Source: JBBQVS01 sp038211295 (GTDB lineage Bacteria > Chloroflexota > Ktedonobacteria > Ktedonobacterales > Ktedonobacteraceae). Taken from it: 64,000 nt of DNA. Positions 8,516-17,100 of this stretch are shown here, piece by piece; the stretch's first letter is position 1; every line of letters begins with the position of its first letter. A program made the position numbers and the translations under genes. The stretch covers positions 49,088-113,087 of the forward strand of contig JBBQVS010000004.1 in assembly GCA_038211295.1 (NCBI GenBank), in the 5' to 3' direction. The notes below the pieces were generated by a model. The model saw only the letters and a list, made by a program, of their open reading frames with translations. It did not search any database and was not told where the DNA came from.

Positions 8516-9715
8516 ATGAATAAAAAGACACTGCGCGATATCGACATTGCGGATAAACGCGCCCTTGTGCGGGTTGACTTCAATGTTCCTCTGGACGCGA
8601 ATGGACACATCACCGATGATACGCGTATCGTCGCAGCTCTTCCCACCATCAATGCATTGCTTGATGGTGGGGCCTCAGTTGTGCTTATGTCACATCTGGG
8701 GCGACCTGATGGGCAGGTCGTGGAGAAGTTGCGAATGAAGCCGATTGCGCTTCGTCTGGGCGAACTCTTGCATAAGCCAGTGCAAACGGCAAACGAGAGC
8801 ATTGGGCCAGAGGTCGAGGCACAGGCACGCGCCCTACAAGCGGGAGAAGTGTTGTTACTGGAAAATTTGCGCTTCCACAAGGAAGAGGAAAAAAACGACT
8901 CAGCATTTGCACAGCAACTTGCACAACTAGGCAATATCTACGTAAACGATGCCTTCGGTACAGCACACCGCGCCCACGCCTCGACGGAGGGAGTCGCGCA
9001 CATTCTCCCCGGCGTCGCGGGCTTTTTGATGGAGAAAGAGCTAAACTTTCTCGGCTCGGCACTCGAAAATCCCAAACGGCCCTTCGCTGCGATCATTGGT
9101 GGCGCGAAGGTCTCCGATAAAATCGCGGTACTTGAACGCTTAATAGAGCTTGCCGATGTGCTGCTCATTGGCGGAGGTATGGCAAACACGTTTCTCGCCG
9201 CCGAGAACTACGAGATTGGCGAGTCGTTATTCGAGGAGAGCAAGCTGGATATCGCGCGTTCGCTCATCTCCAAAGCTCACCAGCGCGGCATCAAACTGCA
9301 CCTGCCTTCAGATGTCGTAATCGCTGATCGCTTCGCCGCGGACGCGACACACAAGGTCGTGACGTGCTATCAGGTGCCGCCGCAGGGATGGCGCATACTC
9401 GATATAGGCCCAGCGACCATCGCGAACTTTCGGGCTACCCTGGCGGATGCCAATACCGTTATATGGAATGGTACGCTGGGTGTCGCGGAAATGCCAGCGT
9501 TCGCGGAAGGCACGAATAGCATGATTCAAATACTTGTGGAGCGTACACAAGAGGGAGCGATTACGATTATCGGCGGTGGCGACTCTGCGGCGGCGGTTGA
9601 ACATGCGGGCGCGGCGGACAAGATGACGCACGTCTCGACTGGTGGCGGCGCATCACTTGAGTTTCTCGAAGGGCGTGTCTTGCCGGGAGTCGCGGCACTA
9701 CAAGACAAAGCATAG
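8516..9715 (+). CDS. pgk: Phosphoglycerate kinase
   Basis: Transfers phosphate from 1,3-bisphosphoglycerate to ADP. It has 399 residues, the usual size. Visible motifs: RVDFNVPLD near the start, SHLGRPDG, LLENLRFHKEE, GGAKVSDKI and the C-terminal GGGDSAAAVE and STGGGASLEFLEG that bind nucleotide. The start codon is two bases from the gap stop, and the ribosome site lies inside the end of gap, which points to translational coupling. Some variation is seen at NDAFGTAHRAHAST, but all main signatures are intact. Confidence 0.97.
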   Translation: MNKKTLRDIDIADKRALVRVDFNVPLDANGHITDDTRIVAALPTINALLDGGASVVLMSHLGRPDGQVVEKLRMKPIALRLGELLHKPVQTANESIGPEVEAQARALQAGEVLLLENLRFHKEEEKNDSAFAQQLAQLGNIYVNDAFGTAHRAHASTEGVAHILPGVAGFLMEKELNFLGSALENPKRPFAAIIGGAKVSDKIAVLERLIELADVLLIGGGMANTFLAAENYEIGESLFEESKLDIARSLISKAHQRGIKLHLPSDVVIADRFAADATHKVVTCYQVPPQGWRILDIGPATIANFRATLADANTVIWNGTLGVAEMPAFAEGTNSMIQILVERTQEGAITIIGGGDSAAAVEHAGAADKMTHVSTGGGASLEFLEGRVLPGVAALQDKA

Positions 9716-9745
9716 TGTGCAGTTGTTGTTAAGGAGGACTTAAAC

Positions 9746-10642
9746 ATGTACGACGACTTCAACCTGGATAGGATACGTCCCGCAGTTATCGTGAGTAATT
9801 GGAAGATGAACCTCGGCCCAACGGAGGCCAAAAACTTCTTGAAGGAACACTTGCCGGAATTGAGTAAGATACTCTATAGTAGTAATACCGATGTTATACG
9901 TTGCATTCTCTGCCCGCCAACAATCTCACTTGCGGCGGTACGCGAGGTTCTCGATGCGCTACCAACGTCGCTCCAGGAGTATATAGGGTTGGGCGCACAG
10001 AATATGCACTTCGAGAACAAGGGAGCGTTCACGGGCGAGGTTTCGCCATCGATGGTGCGAGAACTGTGTGGTTCAGTGATTCTTGGTCATTCGGAACGCC
10101 GCCAATACTTTGGCGAAACCAATTACATGGTCAATAAGAAGGTGCAGGCCGCGCTCGCCGCCGGATTGCAACCAATCGTTTGTGTTGGCGAGAATCAAGA
10201 GCAGCATGACGCGGGTGACGAGACTATATTTCGGGTTATTGAAGAGCAAGTATCGGGATGCCTTCGTAACCTTTCAATAGACCAACTGCCGAACATCATG
10301 GTCGCATATGAACCGCTCTGGGCAATTGGTACAGGCAGGGCAGCGACGGTGGACGACGCATCGAAGGCTATTACCTATGTACGCGCTCTTTTGATAGAGA
10401 TGTATGAGCCGTTTGCCAGCGATAGCGTCAACCTCTTGTACGGAGGAAGCGTCACCTCTGAAAACATCTGCGACTTTATAGCGTATCCCGATATCGACGG
10501 TGCGCTCGTCGGTGGCGCAAGCATCAAAAGCGACTTTGTGGACATGGTGCGAAACGTTGTGGCATATGACAAAGAGCATCATAAAGTTATATCGGTTTAT
10601 GACGAAAACGGGAACGACATGGGGCGTGACCAAAAATACTGA
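9746..10642 (+). CDS. tpiA: Triosephosphate isomerase, with N- and C-terminal extensions
   Basis: Interconverts dihydroxyacetone phosphate and glyceraldehyde-3-phosphate. Catalytic signatures are VSNWKMN (Lys), LGHSERR (His) and AYEPLWAIGTG (Glu), with the phosphate-binding YGGSV and GALVGGAS near the end. At 298 residues it is about 45 longer than the standard enzyme: roughly 13 residues precede the first strand and a polar tail of about 25 (KEHHKVISVYDENGNDMG) follows the barrel. AAGGAGG precedes the ATG. It is the third gene of the glycolytic run, 30 bp after pgk. The extensions could affect oligomer contacts; this is speculation. Confidence 0.95.
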   Translation: MYDDFNLDRIRPAVIVSNWKMNLGPTEAKNFLKEHLPELSKILYSSNTDVIRCILCPPTISLAAVREVLDALPTSLQEYIGLGAQNMHFENKGAFTGEVSPSMVRELCGSVILGHSERRQYFGETNYMVNKKVQAALAAGLQPIVCVGENQEQHDAGDETIFRVIEEQVSGCLRNLSIDQLPNIMVAYEPLWAIGTGRAATVDDASKAITYVRALLIEMYEPFASDSVNLLYGGSVTSENICDFIAYPDIDGALVGGASIKSDFVDMVRNVVAYDKEHHKVISVYDENGNDMGRDQKY

Positions 10643-10659
10643 TGCTAGGGGGCATAGCG

Positions 10660-10727
10660 CACGAGTGGGGTGGAGGCATGGCGCGGGCAAGCCCACGAGT
10701 GGGGTGGAGGCATGGCGCGGGCAAGCC
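10660..10727. repeat. Two tandem 34-bp GC-rich units joined to a REP-like palindrome
   Basis: Two copies of a 34-bp unit beginning CACGAGTGGGGTGGAGG and ending GCGCGGGCAAGCC lie head to tail just after tpiA. The second runs into CGCGCCACTACTATAC, giving an imperfect palindrome (GGCGCGGGCAAGCCGCGCC). Similar elements occur near 22.99, 43.64, 47.63 and 63.21 kb, so this looks like a member of a dispersed intergenic repeat family. Confidence 0.7.
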
Positions 10728-10798
10728 GCGCCACTACTATACTACGCGCGGAGCCACTCGCCGAGCCATTTCATGAGTGCGTTAAACGCAATGGATAC

Positions 10799-12004
10799 TC
10801 ACAACTCCACAATTTCGCGTACTTTGTGTTCGGGAGAAAGCAACACAATGACCTGTATTGACTGGGCGATCTGGGCTTTTATTAGGCGGGTATGTGTGTA
10901 GGAATGTTCTTTACTTCCCAGCGAGCAGAGCGTTTCAAAGCGTGTCAGGCAGTCCTGCGCGTTGTGGGCGTACATAGTGGTCATAACTCCATTCAAGCCC
11001 CCGTACATAGCCTGTAGCAGCGCGAACGCGGCATCGCTACGGCACTCGCCGAGAATAAGCCGATTGGCGCGTACCCGTTCGGCATACGCGATCAGCTCCG
11101 GTATTGTTGTATGCTCCGTCCGTTCGGAAGAAAGACACCGCCCCTGTAGCATTGTCACCTGCGCCTGAGGTAGGCACAACTCCGCCACATCCTCAATAGT
11201 AATAATGCGTTCGTGTATGGGAATAGCCGCACAGAGCGCGTTCAACAGTGTTGTGCGACCAGAGCCGATATGTCCACAGACAAGAATGTTGGCACAAGCT
11301 TGTACGTGGGCGTAGAGAATATTCGCCGTTGCCTGCTCTAGCGAGCCATGCCGCACCAGTTCTGGTAACGTGAGGGCAGTTCTGCGCCGCTTACGTAGCG
11401 TCAGAGCTGGCCCATGTGGGGCATGTGGTGGCAGCGCAACGGTGAGCAATGTTCCATCAGGCAAACAAACATCTGTCACCACGCGTTGCGTAGGGAGCGC
11501 GGCAAGGCTTGCTAGCGTGCAGTTGGCGGTAGTGAGAAGTTGTTCAATCACCTGCATCATATGTGACTCATCAGAGAAGCGCAGAGGCGTTTGTTGCACA
11601 ATCCCGTCGCGCTCAATACAGATGTTGCGTGGCCCAAGAGCGGTAATTACCGAAATGGTTGCATCTTGCAAAAGGGCATCGAGTGGGCTGGCAACAGAGA
11701 CTTTTTTGCGCTTCTCAAATTTAACCGTCTTATCTTCTTCGGGCGCGGACTCGAATTCTTCGGAGTGAGCGGGTACGGCATAGGGTATGGTAAGAGGTTT
11801 AAGTACAGAAAGTGGCATAGTTGGCAAGTCCTCATAAAAGACACTATGTGCTTGTGTCTGTGTGGCGGTGGTCAGCGGACGGGAAGACATATCGTTGAGC
11901 CATGTATCATCTGCGCTCTCGCGTTGCTCTAAAGTATGCAACGTGTTGCGTTTGATGAGTGTTCTTATTCGTGCTGAAGGAATACTATATTTCTTTGCTT
12001 GCAT
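10799..12004 (-). CDS. CpaF/TadA-type secretion ATPase
   Basis: An ATPase of the type II/IV secretion family, which powers assembly of pili or secretion machines at the inner face of the membrane. Walker A is GHIGSGRTT, followed by ITIEDVAELCL with the Asp box, LGECRSDAAF as Walker B, and the His box in TTMYAHNAQDCLTRFETL. An N-terminal stretch of about 120 residues is low in conservation. No pilin, TadB/C or other pilus genes lie nearby, so it stands alone here. The ATG at 12004 is used; TTG at 12025 or GTG at 12022 are possible starts. It reads towards tpiA. Confidence 0.85.
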   Translation of the reverse strand: MQAKKYSIPSARIRTLIKRNTLHTLEQRESADDTWLNDMSSRPLTTATQTQAHSVFYEDLPTMPLSVLKPLTIPYAVPAHSEEFESAPEEDKTVKFEKRKKVSVASPLDALLQDATISVITALGPRNICIERDGIVQQTPLRFSDESHMMQVIEQLLTTANCTLASLAALPTQRVVTDVCLPDGTLLTVALPPHAPHGPALTLRKRRRTALTLPELVRHGSLEQATANILYAHVQACANILVCGHIGSGRTTLLNALCAAIPIHERIITIEDVAELCLPQAQVTMLQGRCLSSERTEHTTIPELIAYAERVRANRLILGECRSDAAFALLQAMYGGLNGVMTTMYAHNAQDCLTRFETLCSLGSKEHSYTHTRLIKAQIAQSIQVIVLLSPEHKVREIVEL

Positions 12005-12110
12005 GGGAGAATACTGCCTCACCAACTATTGTGATAGAAAGAAACAACGTAGTGTTATCTTTTCTTCAGTATAGCGAGTGAGTCATAATAATTACGCAAC
12101 ACACCACAAC

Positions 12111-12176
12111 TATAAACGCAAGAGGACGGGCTAGTGACACACTACTGTGTCATTAGCCCGTCCTCTTGCGTTTATA
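12111..12176. terminator. Long inverted repeat downstream of rpoD
   Basis: Two 31-base arms, starting TATAAACGCAAGAGGACGGG, pair with a single G:T wobble around a 4-base loop. It abuts the rpoD stop codon and lies upstream of the CpaF-type gene, so it probably ends the dnaG-rpoD transcript. The stem is much longer than a typical intrinsic terminator, and neither side has a long T-run. Confidence 0.7.
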
Positions 12177-12180
12177 GCGA

Positions 12181-13476
12181 CTAGTCCAGATAGTCTTTCA
12201 GCTTGCGGCTGCGGCTTGGGTGACGCAGTTTACGCAGAGCCTTTGCTTCAATCTGGCGAATGCGCTCACGGGTGACATGAAACTCTTTGCCAACCTCTTC
12301 CAGGGTGCGGCTGCGCCCATCATCAAGCCCAAAGCGTAACTGAAGAACTTTGCGCTCACGCTCGGTCAAGCTCTCAAGCACGTCCTCGACCTGCTCTTTG
12401 AGCAACTGATGGCTTGCGGCCTCAGCGGGTGCAAGGGCAGTGTGATCTTCAATGAAATCTCCCAGGTGGCTGTCGTCCTCTTCGCCAATGGGCGTTTCGA
12501 GGCTGACCGGCTCCTGACTGACCTTGATGATCTCGCGCACCTTCTCCGCCGTAATCTCCATTTGCTCCGCGATCTCTTCGGACGTAGGTTCACGTCCCAG
12601 GTCTTGCAGCAAGCGACGACTGATACGAATAAGGCGGTTGATTGTCTCTACCATGTGAACAGGAATACGAATTGTTCGCGCCTGATCCGCGATAGCGCGG
12701 GTAATTGCTTGGCGAATCCACCATGTCGCATAGGTGCTGAACTTGTAACCTTTAGTGTAGTCGAACTTCTCGACGGCACGAATCAAGCCAATATTGCCTT
12801 CCTGAATCAAGTCTAGAAGGCTCATGCCACGTCCAATGTACTTTTTCGCCACACTGACGACGAGACGCAGGTTCGCTTCAGTTAAGCGACGCTGTGCCTC
12901 TGCGCCATCATCGATAAAACGGCGAGTGGTTTTGTTTTGTTCGGGTTTAGCTCGCTCCAGTTTGCCGCGCTCCATGCGCTGTGCAAGGCGTACCTCTTCT
13001 TCTGCATTGAGCAGGGGAACACGCCCGATCTCGCGCAAGTACATACGCACGGGATCGTCGAGGCTGCTTTCTAAATCGGCAACCACGATTCCGAAGCCAT
13101 CTTGTAGCTCTTCCCATTTGGGATCAACCATCACTTCTGCATCCGCGATTACCTCGACATCTTCAGGTCCCGGTTCCCAATCTGCTGGCGGCTCTTTTGT
13201 GGGGTCCAGGGCATCCATAGGCTCTTCGTCCTGTAGCTTGAACAAGTCAAAAGGCTCAGGAACTTCGGTGGTCACGAGACCGCCCGTCGCTTGAGTAGAA
13301 TGACCTGTAGCACCAACACCAAAAACATTTTCTACATCATGTAACATAGACTCATCAAAACGATTCAATAAGAATACATCCCGTAGGGGTTCCGTGCTTT
13401 CCAAGCTCCCCTGTGCAACCGCACTTCCACGCTCTTCCTCTACGCGATCCATCACATCTTGTTCCCGATTCACCAT
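12181..13476 (-). CDS. rpoD: Principal sigma factor, sigma-70 (RpoD/SigA)
   Basis: The housekeeping sigma subunit of RNA polymerase. Region 1.2 is DPVRMYLREIGRVPLL, region 2 includes NLRLVVSVAKKYIGRGM, LIQEGNIGLIRAVEKFDY and FSTYATWWIRQAI (-10 recognition), region 3 ETINRLIRISRRL, and region 4 ends with the HTH around VTRERIRQIEAKALRKLRHP. The start at 13476 has AAGGGGG eight bases upstream and gives 431 residues; an in-frame extension to 13569 lacks support. The first 110 residues are acidic and poorly conserved, as in other group 1 sigmas. It lies directly downstream of dnaG, echoing the classic macromolecular-synthesis gene order. Confidence 0.96.
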   Translation of the reverse strand: MVNREQDVMDRVEEERGSAVAQGSLESTEPLRDVFLLNRFDESMLHDVENVFGVGATGHSTQATGGLVTTEVPEPFDLFKLQDEEPMDALDPTKEPPADWEPGPEDVEVIADAEVMVDPKWEELQDGFGIVVADLESSLDDPVRMYLREIGRVPLLNAEEEVRLAQRMERGKLERAKPEQNKTTRRFIDDGAEAQRRLTEANLRLVVSVAKKYIGRGMSLLDLIQEGNIGLIRAVEKFDYTKGYKFSTYATWWIRQAITRAIADQARTIRIPVHMVETINRLIRISRRLLQDLGREPTSEEIAEQMEITAEKVREIIKVSQEPVSLETPIGEEDDSHLGDFIEDHTALAPAEAASHQLLKEQVEDVLESLTERERKVLQLRFGLDDGRSRTLEEVGKEFHVTRERIRQIEAKALRKLRHPSRSRKLKDYLD

Positions 13477-13586
13477 TCTGGCATCCCCCTTCAGAAAACA
13501 GGCATAAGAATGAGAAAAAGAAGAAAACCCTGCTCTCCGATTCCGACTTGGTAAAATGATTGCACTCATTGACTAACGGTATAAAA

Positions 13587-15671
13587 TCACCCCTGTAGGT
13601 GAGTCGCAGAGTCGATTGTTCGTACTTGCTGATGTACTTCTATCAGCCGTTGCTGAAGCTGCTGTACTCCGACTCTATCGCCGGAATCGACTGCTTCACG
13701 CAGTAGATATTGTAACTCTGTATTCAGTTGTACCAAGCGCGTGCGTTTGAGTCGTGTAGCGCATTGGACGGCTGCCTTTACCTGTCCCACCCCATCTAAC
13801 GGGGACCTCGACTCAACGGACTGTTGCACCCTTACAACTGCTGCTCGCAGTTCCGAAGGCACAAGTTGCTCTATGGATTGGTATGAGGGGGAAGAACTAC
13901 GTTGATACAAAGAGTTCAGTATGCGGTACAACTCTCGCGTGTCTGTCCCGATAAAGTCACCATCGTGTATTATACCACACACATAGGGGCTTAAACCAGG
14001 GTTTTGCAAGAGGAGTCCAATCAGGTAGTCCTCCCATTGTAGCTTATTCGCCTTACTCTTGTCAATACTAACGTATGAAGCATTGGAATTGGTAACAGTA
14101 GTACTTTGTGTATGGGACTCTTCGCTCTCTCCGTTCCGTTCGCGTTTCCCGTCGTGCAGCCACTCAGGTTCACCCACTTCACTTTTGCTTGTTCTACTCC
14201 GCTTCTGGCCCATTGGATCGGCGAATGCCGCCGTGACGCCCTGTGTTTTTTGGCCACGCAGGACGCGCTGCAATTCTTCATGCAGTGTACGCTCGTCAAT
14301 GCTAATCATAGTAGCGAGCTTGCGGATGTAGGCATCGCGCTTGATACGATCACTCATCATGCCGATCACAGGCAGCAAACGTTTGGCGGCCTCGGTCTTA
14401 CCATGTGGTTCACGCAGGTTGAGGTCCTCTGTTTTTACCACAAAGTAGTAGTCGATCAGTGGTAAAGGATGCGAGACAGCATACAGCCACAGGGAGAAGT
14501 CACGACGAATCACTTCGTCAGGATCCTCGCCAGGGGGCAGTTGCAAGACGTTGATTTCGGCGTCAACCTGCTCTTCAAGCATAATCATGCCGCGTGACGC
14601 CGGCCCATTTTTACTATAGCGCGGCGTTGCATTGCCCGACGTTGGCACCGGCACAATGGTTTTGTCGAAGCCTTTGAGGGCCTCTTGAATACCATGCTCG
14701 GTTGCGGCACTGCCGGCAGCGTCGGGGTCGAGCGCGAGCGTAACCTGCTTGGTAAGCTTCTTGAGTTGCTGAATGTGCTTCTCAGTAATCGCGCTACCGA
14801 TACATGCTACGGTTTGATGCGTCCCATATTGGTGCGCGATGATGGCATCGACGTAGCCTTCTACTATAACAACTTGACCCGCCTGTTTTATTGCATCACG
14901 CGCCACATCTATCGCGTAGAGGACGGTATTTTTCTCAAACAGCGATGTCTGTGGTGAGTTGAGGTACTTGGGCTTGCTCTCACCCAGTCCACGCCCGCCG
15001 AAGCCAATCACGCGTCCACGCGCGTCGCGGATTGGAAAGATTAAACGGTTTCTGAAATAGTCATAGATACCGTTTCCACCCTCGGTAGTGATTGGCCCCT
15101 CGCGTTCACGCGCAAGGCCGCCCGTTACTAGCTCGCGCTCTGTGTAGCCTTGTGTGAGCAGATAACGCGAAAGACTATCCCACGATTCTGGCGCATAGCC
15201 GAGACTAAAAGCCAGGACAGTCTCGGATGATATTCCACGACTCTGCACATACGCACGAGCCTCTGACGCCTCTCTGGAACGCAATAATGATTGGTGAAAC
15301 CAGAGTAACGCGTCCTCATTTAATTTGCGAAGCCGCTCTTTGACCGCGCTCCGCTCGCGCTCCTCTTGCGGATCGCGTCCAGACACATCCTCGACGGCAA
15401 CACCTGTCTTTTCCGCGAGGTAGTGCAACGTGTCGCGAAACTCAAGCCCCTGCTGCTTCTGAACAAAAGAGAAGACATCGCCGCCCTCGTTACAACCGAA
15501 GCAATGGAAGGTCTGTGTTTCGCGGTTCACGTAAAACGAAGGCGTGCGTTCGCTATGGAACGGACACAACCCTTTGAGCGTCTTGCCCGATTTTTGCAGA
15601 TGCACGACAAGGCCGATCTCGTCAGCGATATCTATTTTTGCTTTGATTATTTCGATAACAGAAGAGGTCAT
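13587..15671 (-). CDS. dnaG: DNA primase (DnaG)
   Basis: Makes RNA primers at the replication fork. The N-terminal zinc finger reads CPFHSERTPSF then CFGCNEGGD. The primase core follows (FRNRLIFPIRDARGRVIGFGGR, then the TOPRIM segment VVIVEGYVDAI with the catalytic Glu, and ALDPDAAG with the acidic pair), and a helical C-terminal domain that would bind the DnaB helicase. Length is 694 residues from the ATG at 15671, which has GAGG seven bases upstream; longer in-frame starts lack this. Its 5' side faces the putative replication origin, so it is transcribed away from it, and it precedes rpoD by 110 bp. Confidence 0.96.
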   Translation of the reverse strand: MTSSVIEIIKAKIDIADEIGLVVHLQKSGKTLKGLCPFHSERTPSFYVNRETQTFHCFGCNEGGDVFSFVQKQQGLEFRDTLHYLAEKTGVAVEDVSGRDPQEERERSAVKERLRKLNEDALLWFHQSLLRSREASEARAYVQSRGISSETVLAFSLGYAPESWDSLSRYLLTQGYTERELVTGGLAREREGPITTEGGNGIYDYFRNRLIFPIRDARGRVIGFGGRGLGESKPKYLNSPQTSLFEKNTVLYAIDVARDAIKQAGQVVIVEGYVDAIIAHQYGTHQTVACIGSAITEKHIQQLKKLTKQVTLALDPDAAGSAATEHGIQEALKGFDKTIVPVPTSGNATPRYSKNGPASRGMIMLEEQVDAEINVLQLPPGEDPDEVIRRDFSLWLYAVSHPLPLIDYYFVVKTEDLNLREPHGKTEAAKRLLPVIGMMSDRIKRDAYIRKLATMISIDERTLHEELQRVLRGQKTQGVTAAFADPMGQKRSRTSKSEVGEPEWLHDGKRERNGESEESHTQSTTVTNSNASYVSIDKSKANKLQWEDYLIGLLLQNPGLSPYVCGIIHDGDFIGTDTRELYRILNSLYQRSSSPSYQSIEQLVPSELRAAVVRVQQSVESRSPLDGVGQVKAAVQCATRLKRTRLVQLNTELQYLLREAVDSGDRVGVQQLQQRLIEVHQQVRTIDSATHLQG

Positions 15672-15930
15672 GAGCATTCCTCGGTACACTAGTTCAGATA
15701 CGATGAGTATGTAGGGTAGAACGTTCCGTGAAAACAAAAGTTATACAAGTTCCGCGCTTTGTATAAATTCATGCAAGCACATTGTATCGCTTGTCGGCTT
15801 ATGAGGGAAAGGGCATAGGACGTATAGGTTTAATTAGTGTGACATACAGCAGGGGTAAAAATAAAAAGAGATGGCGGAGTAGGGAGAGAGTAAGAGATGA
15901 GTGCCAGCCGCAAAAAGCTCTTTTTTCAAA

Positions 15931-16031
15931 AGTTATCCACTTTTCCACATCCCCTATATACTATTATATTTATTTTTAAAAAGAGATAAAGAATCGTAGT
16001 AGTAGTAGGGGATGTGGAAAAGTGGATAACT
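15931..16031. other. Candidate origin-unwinding element flanked by inverted DnaA boxes
   Basis: Perfect 24-bp arms (15931-15954 and 16008-16031), each containing TTATCCACT and TTTTCCACA and ending in CCCC, face each other across 53 bp. The interior at 15955-15990 is nearly pure A/T (three G/C in 36). On its right, TAG is repeated four times (15997-16008) directly against GGGG and the DnaA boxes. This order, boxes then GC cluster then TAG-type trios then AT-rich DNA, is the known layout of the bacterial basal unwinding element. The left side carries a weaker version (CCCC then TATATACTATTATA). Confidence 0.72.
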
Positions 16032-16249
16032 TCGTAAAAAAAACCATACGAGGATTTTTACGCATAGGCTCAACCCGCACTACAGGCCGTTGTACGCTTC
16101 ATCAAAAAGTTATCCACAGAGTAAAGTGGGCGAAAACCAGTGTGGATAAGTGACCGAAATTGGGGATAGATTGGGGATAACTTATCCCCAATTTTTGTTC
16201 TAAAAAGCGGTCTCATCCGAATTGGGGATAACTTATCCACACTCTTTGG

Positions 16250-16376
16250 GGATAAGTTTTTAAGTTATCCCCAAAGCCATTTTTGTGTGGAAAACTTATC
16301 CACAGCGATTGTGGAAAACTCCAAAACTTATCCCCAGCCGCAAAAAATGTGGATAAGTTCTCCACACAAAATGTGG
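16250..16376. repeat. Direct repeat A, copy 1 (about 127 bp)
   Basis: Matches 16563-16689 at an offset of 313 bp, with only a few visible differences (for example C/T at 16360/16673 and A/G at 16368/16681). Each copy carries DnaA boxes and two TTATCCCCA motifs. Confidence 0.85.
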
Positions 16377-16562
16377 ATAAGTTTTTTATGAAAAAGCTGT
16401 CTGTGGACTTTTCCACATTCGCGAGCAGTTGTCCACATTTTTAGGCAGTTTATCCACTTTTTGCATACGATGCATGAGTGATGATATTGTAGCCATTATA
16501 AAATCTGTTCTAAACTTATCCCCAGCCGCAAAAAATGTGGATAAGTTTTCCACACGAAATGT

Positions 16563-16689
16563 GGATAAGTTTTTAAGTTATCCCCAAAGCCATTTTTGTG
16601 TGGAAAACTTATCCACAGCGATTGTGGAAAACTCCAAAACTTATCCCCAGCCGCAAAAAATGTGGATAAGTTTTCCACACGAAATGTGG
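16563..16689. repeat. Direct repeat A, copy 2 (about 127 bp)
   Basis: Second copy of the 16250-16376 unit. The segment between the copies includes a further partial copy (about 16511-16575), so the array grew by duplication. Confidence 0.85.
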
Positions 16690-16778
16690 AAAACTCACCA
16701 TTGAAAAAAGTCGATTGGGGATAAGTGCAAAACTTGTGCAAAACTTGTGGAAACAATATATCGCCCCGATACATCATC
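16685..16778. repeat. Direct repeat B, copy 1 (about 94 bp)
   Basis: Matches 16884-16977 at an offset of 199 bp with a few substitutions. It contains TGTGGAAAA, TGGGGATAAGTGCAAAACT, a doubled CAAAACTTGTG and ACAATATATCGCCCCGAT. Confidence 0.85.
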
Positions 16779-16883
16779 CCCAAAATGTGGAAAACTTATC
16801 CACACGAAATGTGGAAAAGACAGTAGCGATGTAACAGTTCCACTGTAACATAGAGGCTATGTGGAAAACTTATCCACTGCCAC

Positions 16884-16977
16884 TGTGGAAAACTCACCAT
16901 TGAAAAACGCCAATTGGGGATAAGTGCAAAACTTGTGCAAAACTTGTGGAAACAATATATCGCCCCGATATATCATC
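16884..16977. repeat. Direct repeat B, copy 2 (about 94 bp)
   Basis: Second copy of the 16685-16778 unit. It leads straight into the repeat C pair. Confidence 0.85.
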
Positions 16978-16984
16978 CTGATTT

Positions 16985-17100
16985 TGTGGATAACCTGTGG
17001 AAAACAATATATCGGACTGATATATCAACGCGATACATTGCCTCCAAAATGTGGATAACCTGTGGAAAACAATATATCGGACTGATATATCAACGCGATA
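16985..17100. repeat. Direct repeat C, two copies at 65-bp spacing
   Basis: A unit of about 51 bp at 16985-17035 recurs at 17050-17100. It begins TGTGGATAACCTGTGGAAAA (one exact and one variant DnaA box) and ends with the AT-rich GATATATCAACGCGATA. The TATATCG/CGATATA words recur through 16757-17104. Confidence 0.85.
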
